Shown: piece by piece, positions 19,454 to 32,800 of the stretch
Position numbering within the stretch: the stretch's first letter is position 1
How the letters are laid out: the number at the start of each line of letters is the position of its first letter
NCBI GenBank assembly: GCA_032622095.1
Contig: CP136064.1
Location: 140,633,954 to 140,697,953 of the forward strand
From: Siphonodentalium dalli
Taxonomy: Eukaryota; Mollusca; Scaphopoda; Gadilida; Siphonodentaliidae
Length of the DNA: 64,000 nt
Reading direction: 5' to 3'
The notes under the pieces: model-generated
The model's database searches: none
The model's input: only the letters and a program-made list of their open reading frames with translations
What the model was told of the DNA's origin: nothing
Position numbers and translations under genes: made by a program

Positions 19454-20822
19454 ACTTCCATGGGTGTAACCAAGGAACGCGAAATCTCTAGCGAATGTAG
19501 GCATCGAAGGTTTACTAAATATAATGGTATCAGGATTTCCGCCCAATGTTTCTTGGCGGTAGTTATGGCCTTTTGCGATTATTTTTCATTGTTATTATTA
19601 TTATACTTGACACTTTTGTAATCACTATTACTCGAAAAGTACAAGAAGTAGGACACCAAAACTTGGTAAGTAGGTTCGGGTACATGAGTTCTAACCATAT
19701 GGCCCATAACGATTTTGTCCGCGCTTTCACCGAGGAGTTATCTCCCTTTATTGAAAAAATGTCATTTTATTATCTCGGAAATTATAAGAAGCAGAGCATC
19801 GAAAATTAGACCGTATGCACATCTCGATATGCACTACTGCCCACGGGCATAAAAACTTGTGTCCGCGCTTTCCCTGAAGAGTTACCGCCCATAGTTGGCA
19901 AACCTCTATTTTATTGTACTCTGTTGTCCTCCCGTATTATTCCAGATAACTGCATTTGGTTTTTTGTAGTCGTATTGACCGTTGTCAGCTTAGTCCAAGG
20001 AAGAAAATTTGACAGGGTTGGACATATATTTTTACAATAGGATGGGGGTGCACAAATTAAAAAAAAAAAATTCGTTACCAATCTCGTCTATTTCTGTGTA
20101 TGGCTTGACTGTGTAAAGCTGATCAAATACCGCGAAAAAAAATTGAAATCTGAGTAGAAAATACCAGAGTTGTGGGCCCTCAAATTTTTTTTTTGGGGGG
20201 ACAATCGGGTTGTCGCCCTATCTCCTTTAAAACGGACAATCATTGCAAATAGTGACACACTTCTAAGTATCCAGACTATCTAGTGCTCGGTGTGAGCCAA
20301 ATGTTTCCAGTGTCGGTTCAGTATTGTGGTTCTGGGGAGGGGTGGTTTATGGTTCAATATTTTTATTTAGTCTCCGAATCAGATGAAACTTGGAATATAA
20401 CATCTACCCTACAAACTTATCACGACGCTGAAACAGATCTCAGATCCGTTGGAAAATGGCGGAGATTTGGACCCTCAAAGTTTGAACTTGGGCCCATATG
20501 CTTTCCAATAACCGAAATGTTTTTCGTCTCCGATTCAGATGAAATGCATTCCATACAATATATGTGAGCAGCAGATCACAAAACTGAAAACAATTTTTAA
20601 ATCCATTGGAAAATAACGGAGTTACGGGTCTTCAAAATTCGCATTTTGAGCCTGGGTTGACAATTTCCCAATCCCGTCACCCAATTTCGAGGCTGGGGTG
20701 GGGTCACTTGCAATCACTTGAGATCAACATAAACATGGTAAGGACGTGATATAATCATCCTACTTCCTATTTTCCGTCCCTAAACTACGATGTTTTCAGC
20801 TCAAGATTCGCCCTATTATTAT
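19454..20822 (+). repeat. Third monomer with the 70-bp deletion, with extra one-base indels
   Basis: Same junction as at 15290 and 16655 but separated from them by one full-length monomer (18020-19453). It has an unusual number of one-base insertions and losses (for example catgggtgtaacc near 19459 and tggcggtagtta near 19554). These could be real decay near the border or assembly/consensus errors. Confidence 0.85.
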
Positions 20823-23800
20823 ACTTCCATGGTGTAACCAAGGAAGTATATTGTTTTTCTACTGAGGTCGTTTTCCGTTTATTTTCGAAATACTCAGAAA
20901 CTGATTGCAGTAGGAACGCGAAATCTCTAGCGAATGTAGGCATCGAAGGTTTACTAAATATAATGGTATCAGGATTTCCGCCCAATGTTTCTTGGCGGAG
21001 TTATGGCCCTTTTGCGATTATTTTTCATTGTTATTATTATTATACTTGACACTTTTGTAATCACTATTACTCGAAAAGTACAAGAAGTAGGACACCAAAA
21101 CTTGGTAAGTAGGTTGGGGTACATGAGTTCTAACCATATGGCCCATAACGATTTTGTCCGCGCTTTCACCGAGGAGTTATCTCCCTTTATTTGAAAAAAT
21201 GTCATTTTATTATCTCGGAAATTATAAGAAGCAGAGCATCGAAAATTAGACCGTATGCACATCTCGATATGCACTACTGCCCACGGGCATAAAAACTTGT
21301 GTCCGCGCTTTCCCTGAAGAGTTACCGCCCATAGTTGGCAAACCTCTATTTTATTGTACTCTGTTGTCCTCCCGTATTATTCCAGATAACTGCATTTGGT
21401 TTTTGTAGTCGTATTGACCGTTGTCAGCTTAGTCCAAGGAAGAAAATTTGACAGGGTTGGACATATATTTTTACAATAGGATGGGGGTGCCAAATTAAAA
21501 AAAAAAAATTCGTTACGAATCTCGTCTATTTCTGTGTATGGCTTGACTGTGTAAAGCTGATCAAATACCGCGAAAACAAATTGAAATCTGAGTAGAAATA
21601 CCAGAGTTGTGGGCCCTCAAATTTTTTTTTGGGGGGACAATCGGGTTGTCGCCCTATCTCCTTTAAAACGGACAATCATTTGCAAATAGTGACACACTTC
21701 TAAGTATCCAGACTATCTAGTGCTCGGTGTGAGCCAAATGTTTCCAGTGTCGGTTCAGTATTGTGGTTCTGGGGAGGGGGTGGTTTATGGTTCAATATTT
21801 TATTTAGTCTCCGAATCAGATGAAACTTGGAATATAACATCTACCCTACAAACTTATCACGACGCTGAAAACAGATCTCAGATCCGTTGGAAAATGGCGG
21901 AGATTTGGACCCTCAAAGTTTGAACTTGGGCCCATATGCTTTCCAATAACCGAAATGTTTTTCGTCTCCGATTCAGATGAAATGCATTCCATACAATATA
22001 TGTGAGCAGCAGATCACAAAACTGAAAACAATTTTTAAATCCATTGGAAAATAACGGAGTTACGGGTCTTCAAAATTCGCATTTTGAGCCTGGGTTGACA
22101 ATTTCCCAATCCCGTCACCCAATTTCGAGGCTGGGGTGGGGTCACTTGCAATCACTTGAGATCAACATAAACATGGTAAGGACGTGATATAATCATCCTA
22201 CTTCCTATTTTCCGTCCCTAAACTACGATGTTTTCAGCTCAAGATTCGCCCTATTATTATACTTCCATGGTGTAACCAAGGAAGTATATTGTTTTTCTAC
22301 TGAGGTCGTTTTCCGTTTATTTCGAAATACTCAGAAACTGATTCCAGTAGGAACGCGAAATCTCTAGCGAATGTAGGCATCGAAGGTTTACTAAATATAA
22401 TGGTATCAGGATTTCCGCCCAATGTTTCTTGGCGGAGTTATGGCCCTTTTGCGATTATTTTTCATTGTTATTATTATTATACTTGACACTTTTGTAATCA
22501 CTATTACTCGAAAAGTACAAGAAGTAGGACACCAAAACTTGGTAAGTAGGTTGGGGTACATGAGTTCTAACCATATGGCCCATAACGATTTTGTCCGCGC
22601 TTTCACCGAGGAGTTATCTCCCTTTATTTGAAAAAATGTCATTTTATTATCTCGGAAATTATAAGAAGCAGAGCATCGAAAATTAGACCGTATGCACATC
22701 TCGATATGCACTACTGCCCACGGGCATAAAAACTTGTGTCCGCGCTTTCCCTGAAGAGTTACCGCCCATAGTTGGCAAACCTCTATTTTATTGTACTCTG
22801 TTGTCCTCCCGTATTATTCCAGATAACTGCATTTGGTTTTTGTAGTCGTATTGACCGTTGTCAGCTTAGTCCAAGGAAGAAAATTTGACAGGGTTGGACA
22901 TATATTTTTACAATAGGATGGGGGTGCCAAATTAAAAAAAAAAAATTCGTTACGAATCTCGTCTATTTCTGTGTATGGCTTGACTGTGTAAAGCTGATCA
23001 AATACCGCGAAAAAAAATTGAAATCTGAGTAGAAATACCAGAGTTGTGGGCCCTCAAATTTTTTTTAGGGGGGACAATCGGGTTGTTGCCCTATCTCCTT
23101 TAAAACGGACAATCATTGCAAATAGTGACACACTTCTAAGTATCCAGACTATCTAGTGCTCGGTGTGAGCCAAATGTTTCCAGTGTCGGTTCAGTATTGT
23201 GGTTCTGGGGAGGGGTGGTTTATGGTTCAATATTTTATTTAGTCTCCGAATCAGATGAAACTTGGAATATAACATCTACCCTACAAACTTATCACGACGC
23301 TGAAAACAGATTTCAGATCTGTTGGAAAATGGCGGAGATTTGGACCCTCAAAGTTTGAACTTGGGCCCATATGCTTTCCAATAACCGAAATGTTTTTCGT
23401 CTCCGATTCAGATGAAATGCATTCCATACAATATATGTGAGCAGCAGATCACAAAACTGAAAACAATTTTTAAATCCATTGGAAAATAACGGAGTTACGG
23501 GTCTTCAAAATTCGCATTTTGAGCCTGGGTTGACAATTTCCCAATCCCGTCACCCAATTTCGAGGCTGGGGTGGGGTCACTTGCAATCACTTGAGATCAA
23601 CATAAACATGGTAAGGACGTGATATAATCATCCTACTTCCTATTTTCCGTCCCTAAACTACGATGTTTTCAGCTCAAGATTCGCCCTATTATTATACTTC
23701 CATGGTGTAACCAAGGAAGTATATTGTTTTTCTACTGAGGTCGTTTTCCGTTTATTTCGAAATACTCAGAAACTGATTGCAGTAGGAACGCGAAATCTCT

Positions 23801-26800
23801 AGCGAATGTAGGCATCGAAGGTTTACTAAATATAATGGTATCAGGATTTCCGCCCAATGTTTCTTGGCGGAGTTATGGCCCTTTTGCGATTATTTTTCAT
23901 TGTTATTATTATTATACTTGACACTTTTGTAATCACTATTACTCGAAAAGTACAAGAAGTAGGACACCAAAACTTGGTAAGTAGGTTGGGGTACATGAGT
24001 TCTAACCATATGGCCCATAACGATTTTGTCCGCGCTTTCACCGAGGAGTTATCTCCCTTTATTTGAAAAAATGTCATTTTATTATCTCGGAAATTATAAG
24101 AAGCAGAGCATCGAAAATTAGACCGTATGCACATCTCGATATGCACTACTGCCCACGGGCATAAAAACTTGTGTCCGCGCTTTCCTGAAGAGTTACCGCC
24201 CATAGTTGGCAAACCTCTATTTTATTGTACTCTGTTGTCCTCCCGTATTATTCCAGATAACTGCATTTGGTTTTTGTAGTCGTATTGACCGTTGTCAGCT
24301 TAGTCCAAGGAAGAAAATTTGACAGGGTTGGACATATATTTTTACAATAGGATGGGGGTGCCAAATTAAAAAAAAAAAATTCGTTACGAATCTCGTCTAT
24401 TTCTGTGTATGGCTTGACTGTGTAAAGCTGATCAAAATACCGCGAAAAAAAATTGAAATCTGAGTAGAAATACCAGAGTTGTGGGCCCTCAAATTTTTTT
24501 TGGGGGGGACAATCGGGGTTGTCGCCCTATCTCCTTTAAAACGGACAATCATTGCAAATAGTGACACACTTCTAAGTATCCAGACTATCTAGTGCTCGGT
24601 GTGAGCCAAATGTTTCCAGTGTCGGTTCAGTATTGTGGTTCTGGGGAGGGGTGGTTTATGGTTCAATATTTTATTTAGTCTCCGAATCAGATGAAACTTG
24701 GAATATAACATCTACCCTACAAACTTATCACGACGCTGAAAACAGATCTCAGATCCGTTGGAAAATGGCGGAGATTTGGACCCTCAAAGTTTGAACTTGG
24801 GCCCATATGCTTTCCAATAACCGAAATGTTTTTCGTCTCCGATTCAGATGAAATGCATTCCATACAATATATGTGAGCAGCAGATCACAAAACTGAAAAC
24901 AATTTTTAAATCCATTGGAAAATAACGGAGTTACGGGTCTTCAAAATTCGCATTTTGAGCCTGGGTTGACAATTTCCCAATCCCGTCACCCAATTTCGAG
25001 GCTGGGGTGGGGTCACTTGCAATCACTTGAGATCAACATAAACATGGTAAGGACGTGATATAATCATCCTACTTCCTATTTTCCGTCCCTAAACTACGAT
25101 GTTTTCAGCTCAAGATTCGCCCTATTATTATACTTCCATGGTGTAACCAAGGAAGTATATTGTTTTTCTACTGAGGTCGTTTTCCGTTTATTTCGAAATA
25201 CTCAGAAACTGATTGCAGTAGGAACGCGAAATCTCTAGCGAATGTAGGCATCGAAGGTTTACTAAATATAATGGTATCAGGATTTCCGCCCAATGTTTCT
25301 TGGCGGAGTTATGGCCCTTTTGCGATTATTTTTCATTGTTATTATTATTATACTTGACACTTTTGTAATCACTATTACTCGAAAAGTACAAGAAGTAGGA
25401 CACCAAAACTTGGTAAGTAGGTTGGGGTACATGAGTTCTAACCATATGGCCCATAACGATTTTGTCCGCGCTTTCACCGAGGAGTTATCTCCCTTTATTT
25501 GAAAAAATGTCATTTTATTATCTCGGAAATTATAAGAAGCAGAGCATCGAAAATTAGACCGTATGCACATCTCGATATGCACTACTGCCCACGGGCATAA
25601 AAACTTGTGTCCGCGCTTTCCCTGAAGAGTTACCGCCCATAGTTGGCAAACCTCTATTTTATTGTACTCTGTTGTCCTCCCGTATTATTCCAGATAACTG
25701 CATTTGGTTTTTGTAGTCGTATTGACCGTTGTCAGCTTAGTCCAAGGAAGAAAATTTGACAGGGTTGGACATATATTTTTACAATAGGATGGGGGTGCCA
25801 AATTAAAAAAAAAAAATTCGTTACGAATCTCGTCTATTTCTGTGTATGGCTTGACTGTGTAAAGCTGATCAAATACCGCGAAAAAAAATTGAAATCTGAG
25901 TAGAAATACCAGAGTTGTGGGCCCTCAAATTTTTTTTTGGGGGGACAATCGGGTTGTCGCCCTATCTCCTTTAAAACGGACAATCATTGCAAATAGTGAC
26001 ACACTTCTAAGTATCCAGACTATCTAGTGCTCGGTGTGAGCCAAATGTTTCCAGTGTCGGTTCAGTATTGTGGTTCTGGGGAGGGGTGGTTTATGGTTCA
26101 ATATTTTATTTAGTCTCCGAATCAGATGAAACTTGGAATATAACATCTACCCTACAAACTTATCACGACGCTGAAAACAGATCTCAGATCCGTTGGAAAA
26201 TGGCGGAGATTTGGACCCTCAAAGTTTGAACTTGGGCCCATATGCTTTCCAATAACCGAAATGTTTTTCGTCTCCGATTCAGATGAAATGCATTCCATAC
26301 AATATATGTGAGCAGCAGATCACAAAACTGAAAACAATTTTTAAATCCATTGGAAAATAACGGAGTTACGGGTCTTCAAAATTCGCATTTTGAGCCTGGG
26401 TTGACAATTTCCCAATCCCGTCACCCAATTTCGAGGCTGGGGTGGGGTCACTTGCAATCACTTGAGATCAACATAAACATGGTAAGGACGTGATATAATC
26501 ATCCTACTTCCTATTTTCCGTCCCTAAACTACGATGTTTTCAGCTCAAGATTCGCCCTATTATTATACTTCCATGGTGTAACCAAGGAAGTATATTGTTT
26601 TTCTACTGAGGTCGTTTTCCGTTTATTTCGAAATACTCAGAAACTGATTGCAGTAGGAACGCGAAATCTCTAGCGAATGTAGGCATCGAAGGTTTACTAA
26701 ATATAATGGTATCAGGATTTCCGCCCAATGTTTCTTGGCGGAGTTATGGCCCTTTTGCGATTATTTTTCATTGTTATTATTATTATACTTGACACTTTTG

Positions 26801-29800
26801 TAATCACTATTACTCGAAAAGTACAAGAAGTAGGACACCAAAACTTGGTAAGTAGGTTGGGGTACATGAGTTCTAACCATATGGCCCATAACGATTTTGT
26901 CCGCGCTTTCACCGAGGAGTTATCTCCCTTTATTTGAAAAAATGTCATTTTATTATCTCGGAAATTATAAGAAACAGAGCATCGAAAATTAGACCGTATG
27001 CACATCTCGATATGCACTACTGCCCACGGGCATAAAAACTTGTGTCCGCGCTTTCCCTGAAGAGTTACCGCCCATAGTTGGCAAACCTCTATTTTATTGT
27101 ACTCTGTTGTCCTCCCGTATTATTCCAGATAACTGCATTTGGTTTTTGTAGTCGTATTGACCGTTGTCAGCTTAGTCCAAGGAAGAAAATTTGACAGGGT
27201 TGGACATATATTTTTACAATAGGATGGGGGTGCCAAATTATAAAAAAAAAATTCGTTACGAATCTCGTCTATTTCTGTGTATGGCTTGACTGTGTAAAGC
27301 TGATCAAATACCGCGAAAACAAATTGAAATCTGAGTAGAAATACCAGAGTTGTGGGCCCTCAAATTTTTTTTTGGGGGGACAATCGGGTTGTCGCCCTAT
27401 CTCCTTTAAAACGGACAATCATTGCAAATAGTGACACACTTCTAAGTATCCAGACTATCTAGTGCTCGGTGTGAGCCAAATGTTTCCAGTGTCGGTTCAG
27501 TATTGTGGTTCTGGGGAGGGGTGGTTTATGGTTCAATATTTTATTTAGTCTCCGAATCAGATGAAACTTGGAATATAACATCTACCCTACAAACTTATCA
27601 CGACGCTGAAAACAGATCTCAGATCCGTTGGAAAATGGCGGAGATTTGGACCCTCAAAGTTTGAACTTGGGCCCATATGCTTTCCAATAACCGAAATGTT
27701 TTTCGTCTCCGATTCAGATGAAATGCATTCCATACAATATATGTGAGCAGCAGATCACAAAACTGAAAACAATTTTTAAATCCATTGGAAAATAACGGAG
27801 TTACGGGTCTTCAAAATTCGCATTTTGAGCCTGGGTTGACAATTTCCCAATCCCGTCACCCAATTTCGAGGCTGGGGTGGGGTCACTTGCAATCACTTGA
27901 GATCAACATAAACATGGTAAGGACGTGATATAATCATCCTACTTCCTATTTTCCGTCCCAAAAACTACGATGTTTTCAGCTCAAGATTCGCCCTATTATT
28001 ATACTTCCATGGTGTAACCAAGGAAGTATATTGTTTTTCTACTGAGGTCGTTTTCCGTTTATTTCGAAATACTCAGAAACTGATTCCAGTAGGAACGCGA
28101 AATCTCTAGCGAATGTAGGCATCGAAGGTTTACTAAATATAATGGTATCAGGATTTCCGCCCAATGTTTCTTGGCGGAGTTATGGCCCTTTTGCGATTAT
28201 TTTTCATTGTTATTATTATTATACTTGACACTTTTGTAATCACTATTACTCGAAAAGTACAAGAAGTAGGACACCAAAACTTGGTAAGTAGGTTGGGGTA
28301 CATGAGTTCTAACCATATGGCCCATAACGATTTTGTCCGCGCTTTCACCGAGGAGTTATCTCCCTTTATTTGAAAAAATGTCATTTTATTATCTCGGAAA
28401 TTATAAGAAGCAGAGCATCGAAAATTAGACCGTATGCACATCTCGATATGCACTACTGCCCACGGGCATAAAAACTTGTGTCCGCGCTTTCCCTGAAGAG
28501 TTACCGCCCATAGTTGGCAAACCTCTATTTTATTGTACTCTGTTGTCCTCCCGTATTATTCCAGATAACTGCATTTGGTTTTTGTAGTCGTATTGACCGT
28601 TGTCAGCTTAGTCCAAGGAAGAAAATTTGACAGGGTTGGACATATATTTTTACAATAGGATGGGGGTGCCAAATTAAAAAAAAAAATTCGTTACGAATCT
28701 CGTCTATTTCTGTGTATGGCTTGACTGTGTAAAGCTGATCAAATACCGCGAAAAAAAATTGAAATCTGAGTAGAAATACCAGAGTTGTGGGCCCTCAATT
28801 TTTTTTTTGGGGGGACAATCGGGTTGTCGCCCTATCTCCTTTAAAACGGACAATCATTGCAAATAGTGACACACTTCTAAGTATCCAGACTATCTAGTGC
28901 TCGGTGTGAGCCAAATGTTTCCAGTGTCGGTTCAGTATTGTGGTTCTGGGGAGGGGTGGTTTATGGTTCAATATTTTATTTAGTCTCCGAATCAGATGAA
29001 ACTTGGAATATAACATCTACCCTACAAACTTATCACGACGCTGAAAACAGATCTCAGATCTGTTGGAAAATGGCGGAGATTTGGACCCTCAAAGTTTGAA
29101 CTTGGGCCCATATGCTTTCCAATAACCGAAATGTTTTTCGTCTCCGATTCAGATGAAATGCATTCCATACAATATATGTGAGCAGCAGATCACAAAACTG
29201 AAAACAATTTTTAAATCCATTGGAAAATAACGGAGTTACGGGTCTTCAAAATTCGCATTTTGAGCCTGGGTTGACAATTTCCCAATCCCGTCACCCAATT
29301 TCGAGGCTGGGGTGGGGTCACTTGCAATCACTTGAGATCAACATAAACATGGTAAGGACGTGATATAATCATCCTACTTCCTATTTTCCGTCCCTAAACT
29401 ACGATGTTTTCAGCTCAAGATTCGCCCTATTATTATACTTCCATGGTGTAACCAAGGAAGTATATTGTTTTTCTACTGAGGTCGTTTTCCGTTTATTTCG
29501 AAATACTCAGAAACTGATTGCAGTAGGAACGCGAAATCTCTAGCGAATGTAGGCATCGAAGGTTTACTAAATATAATGGTATCAGGATTTCCGCCCAATG
29601 TTTCTTGGCGGAGTTATGGCCCTTTTGCGATTATTTTTCATTGTTATTATTATTATACTTGACACTTTTGTAATCACTATTACTCGAAAAGTACAAGAAG
29701 TAGGACACCAAAACTTGGTAAGTAGGTTGGGGTACATGAGTTCTAACCATATGGCCCATAACGATTTTGTCCGCGCTTTCACCGAGGAGTTATCTCCCTT

Positions 29801-32800
29801 TATTTGAAAAAATGTCATTTTATTATCTCGGAAATTATAAGAAGCAGAGCATCGAAAATTAGACCGTATGCACATCTCGATATGCACTACTGCCCACGGG
29901 CATAAAAACTTGTGTCCGCGCTTTCCCTGAAGAGTTACCGCCCATAGTTGGCAAACCTCTATTTTATTGTACTCTGTTGTCCTCCCGTATTATTCCAGAT
30001 AACTGCATTTGGTTTTTGTAGTCGTATTGACCGTTGTCAGCTTAGTCCAAGGAAGAAAATTTGACAGGGTTGGACATATATTTTTACAATAGGATGGGGG
30101 TGCCAAATTAAAAAAAAAAAATTCGTTACGAATCTCGTCTATTTCTGTGTATGGCTTGACTGTGTAAAGCTGATCAAATACCGCGAAAAAAAATTGAAAT
30201 CTGAGTAGAAATACCAGAGTTGTGGGCCCTCAAATTTTTTTTTGGGGGGACAATCGGGTTGTCGCCCTATCTCCTTTAAAACGGACAATCATTGCAAATA
30301 GTGACACACTTCTAAGTATCCAGACTATCTAGTGCTCGGTGTGAGCCAAATGTTTCCAGTGTCGGTTCAGTATTGTGGTTCTGGGGAGGGGTGGTTTATG
30401 GTTCAATATTTTATTTAGTCTCCGAATCAGATGAAACTTGGAATATAACATCTACCCTACAAACTTATCACGACGCAGAAAACAGATCTCAGATCCGTTG
30501 GAAAATGGCGGAGATTTGGACCCTCAAAGTTTGAACTTGGGCCCATATGCTTTCCAATAACCGAAATGTTTTTCGTCTCCGATTCAGATGAAATGCATTC
30601 CATACAATATATGTGAGCAGCAGATCACAAAACTGAAAACAATTTTTAAATCCATTGGAAAATAACGGAGTTACGGGTCTTCAAAATTCGCATTTTGAGC
30701 CTGGGTTGACAATTTCCCAATCCCGTCACCCAATTTCGAGGCTGGGGTGGGGTCACTTGCAATCACTTGAGATCAACATAAACATGGTAAGGACGTGATA
30801 TAATCATCCTACTTCCTATTTTCCGTCCCAAAAACTACGATGTTTTCAGCTCAAGATTCGCCCTATTATTATACTTCCATGGTGTAACCAAGGAAGTATA
30901 TTGTTTTTCTACTGAGGTCGTTTTCCGTTTATTTCGAAATACTCAGAAACTGATTCCAGTAGGAACGCGAAATCTCTAGCGAATGTAGGCATCGAAGGTT
31001 TACTAAATATAATGGTATCAGGATTTCCGCCCAATGTTTCTTGGCGGAGTTATGGCCCTTTTGCGATTATTTTTCATTGTTATTATTATTATACTTGACA
31101 CTTTTGTAATCACTATTACTCGAAAAGTACAAGAAGTAGGACACCAAAACTTGGTAAGTAGGTTGGGGTACATGAGTTCTAACCATATGGCCCATAACGA
31201 TTTTGTCCGCGCTTTCACCGAGGAGTTATCTCCCTTTATTTGAAAAAATGTCATTTTATTATCTCGGAAATTATAAGAAGCAGAGCATCGAAAATTAGAC
31301 CGTATGCACATCTCGATATGCACTACTGCCCACGGGCATAAAAACTTGTGTCCGCGCTTTCCCTGAAGAGTTACCGCCCATAGTTGGCAAACCTCTATTT
31401 TATTGTACTCTGTTGTCCTCCCGTATTATTCCAGATAACTGCATTTGGTTTTTGTAGTCGTATTGACCGTTGTCAGCTTAGTCCAAGGAAGAAAATTTGA
31501 CAGGGTTGGACATATATTTTTACAATAGGATGGGGGTGCCAAATTAAAAAAAAAAAATTCGTTACGAATCTCGTCTATTTCTGTGTATGGCTTGACTGTG
31601 TAAAGCTGATCAAATACCGCGAAAAAAAATTGAAATCTGAGTAGAAATACCAGAGTTGTGGGCCCTCAATTTTTTTTTTGGGGGGACAATCGGGTTGTCG
31701 CCCTATCTCCTTTAAAACGGACAATCATTGCAAATAGTGACACACTTCTAAGTATCCAGACTATCTAGTGCTCGGTGTGAGCCAAATGTTTCCAGTGTCG
31801 GTTCAGTATTGTGGTTCTGGGGAGGGGTGGTTTATGGTTCAATATTTTATTTAGTCTCCGAATCAGATGAAACTTGGAATATAACATCTACCCTACAAAC
31901 TTATCACGACGCTGAAAACAGATCTCAGATCTGTTGGAAAATGGCGGAGATTTGGACCCTCAAAGTTTGAACTTGGGCCCATATGCTTTCCAATAACCGA
32001 AATGTTTTTCGTCTCCGATTCAGATGAAATGCATTCCATACAATATATGTGAGCAGCAGATCACAAAACTGAAAACAATTTTTAAATCCATTGGAAAATA
32101 ACGGAGTTACGGGTCTTCAAAATTCGCATTTTGAGCCTGGGTTGACAATTTCCCAATCCCGTCACCCAATTTCGAGGCTGGGGTGGGGTCACTTGCAATC
32201 ACTTGAGATCAACATAAACATGGTAAGGACGTGATATAATCATCCTACTTCCTATTTTCCGTCCCTAAACTACGATGTTTTCAGCTCAAGATTCGCCCTA
32301 TTATTATACTTCCATGGTGTAACCAAGGAAGTATATTGTTTTTCTACTGAGGTCGTTTTCCGTTTATTTCGAAATACTCAGAAACTGATTGCAGTAGGAA
32401 CGCGAAATCTCTAGCGAATGTAGGCATCGAAGGTTTACTAAATATAATGGTATCAGGATTTCCGCCCAATGTTTCTTGGCGGAGTTATGGCCCTTTTGCG
32501 ATTATTTTTCATTGTTATTATTATTATACTTGACACTTTTGTAATCACTATTACTCGAAAAGTACAAGAAGTAGGACACCAAAACTTGGTAAGTAGGTTG
32601 GGGTACATGAGTTCTAACCATATGGCCCATAACGATTTTGTCCGCGCTTTCACCGAGGAGTTATCTCCCTTTATTTGAAAAAATGTCATTTTATTATCTC
32701 GGAAATTATAAGAAGCAGAGCATCGAAAATTAGACCGTATGCACATCTCGATATGCACTACTGCCCACGGGCATAAAAACTTGTGTCCGCGCTTTCCCTG

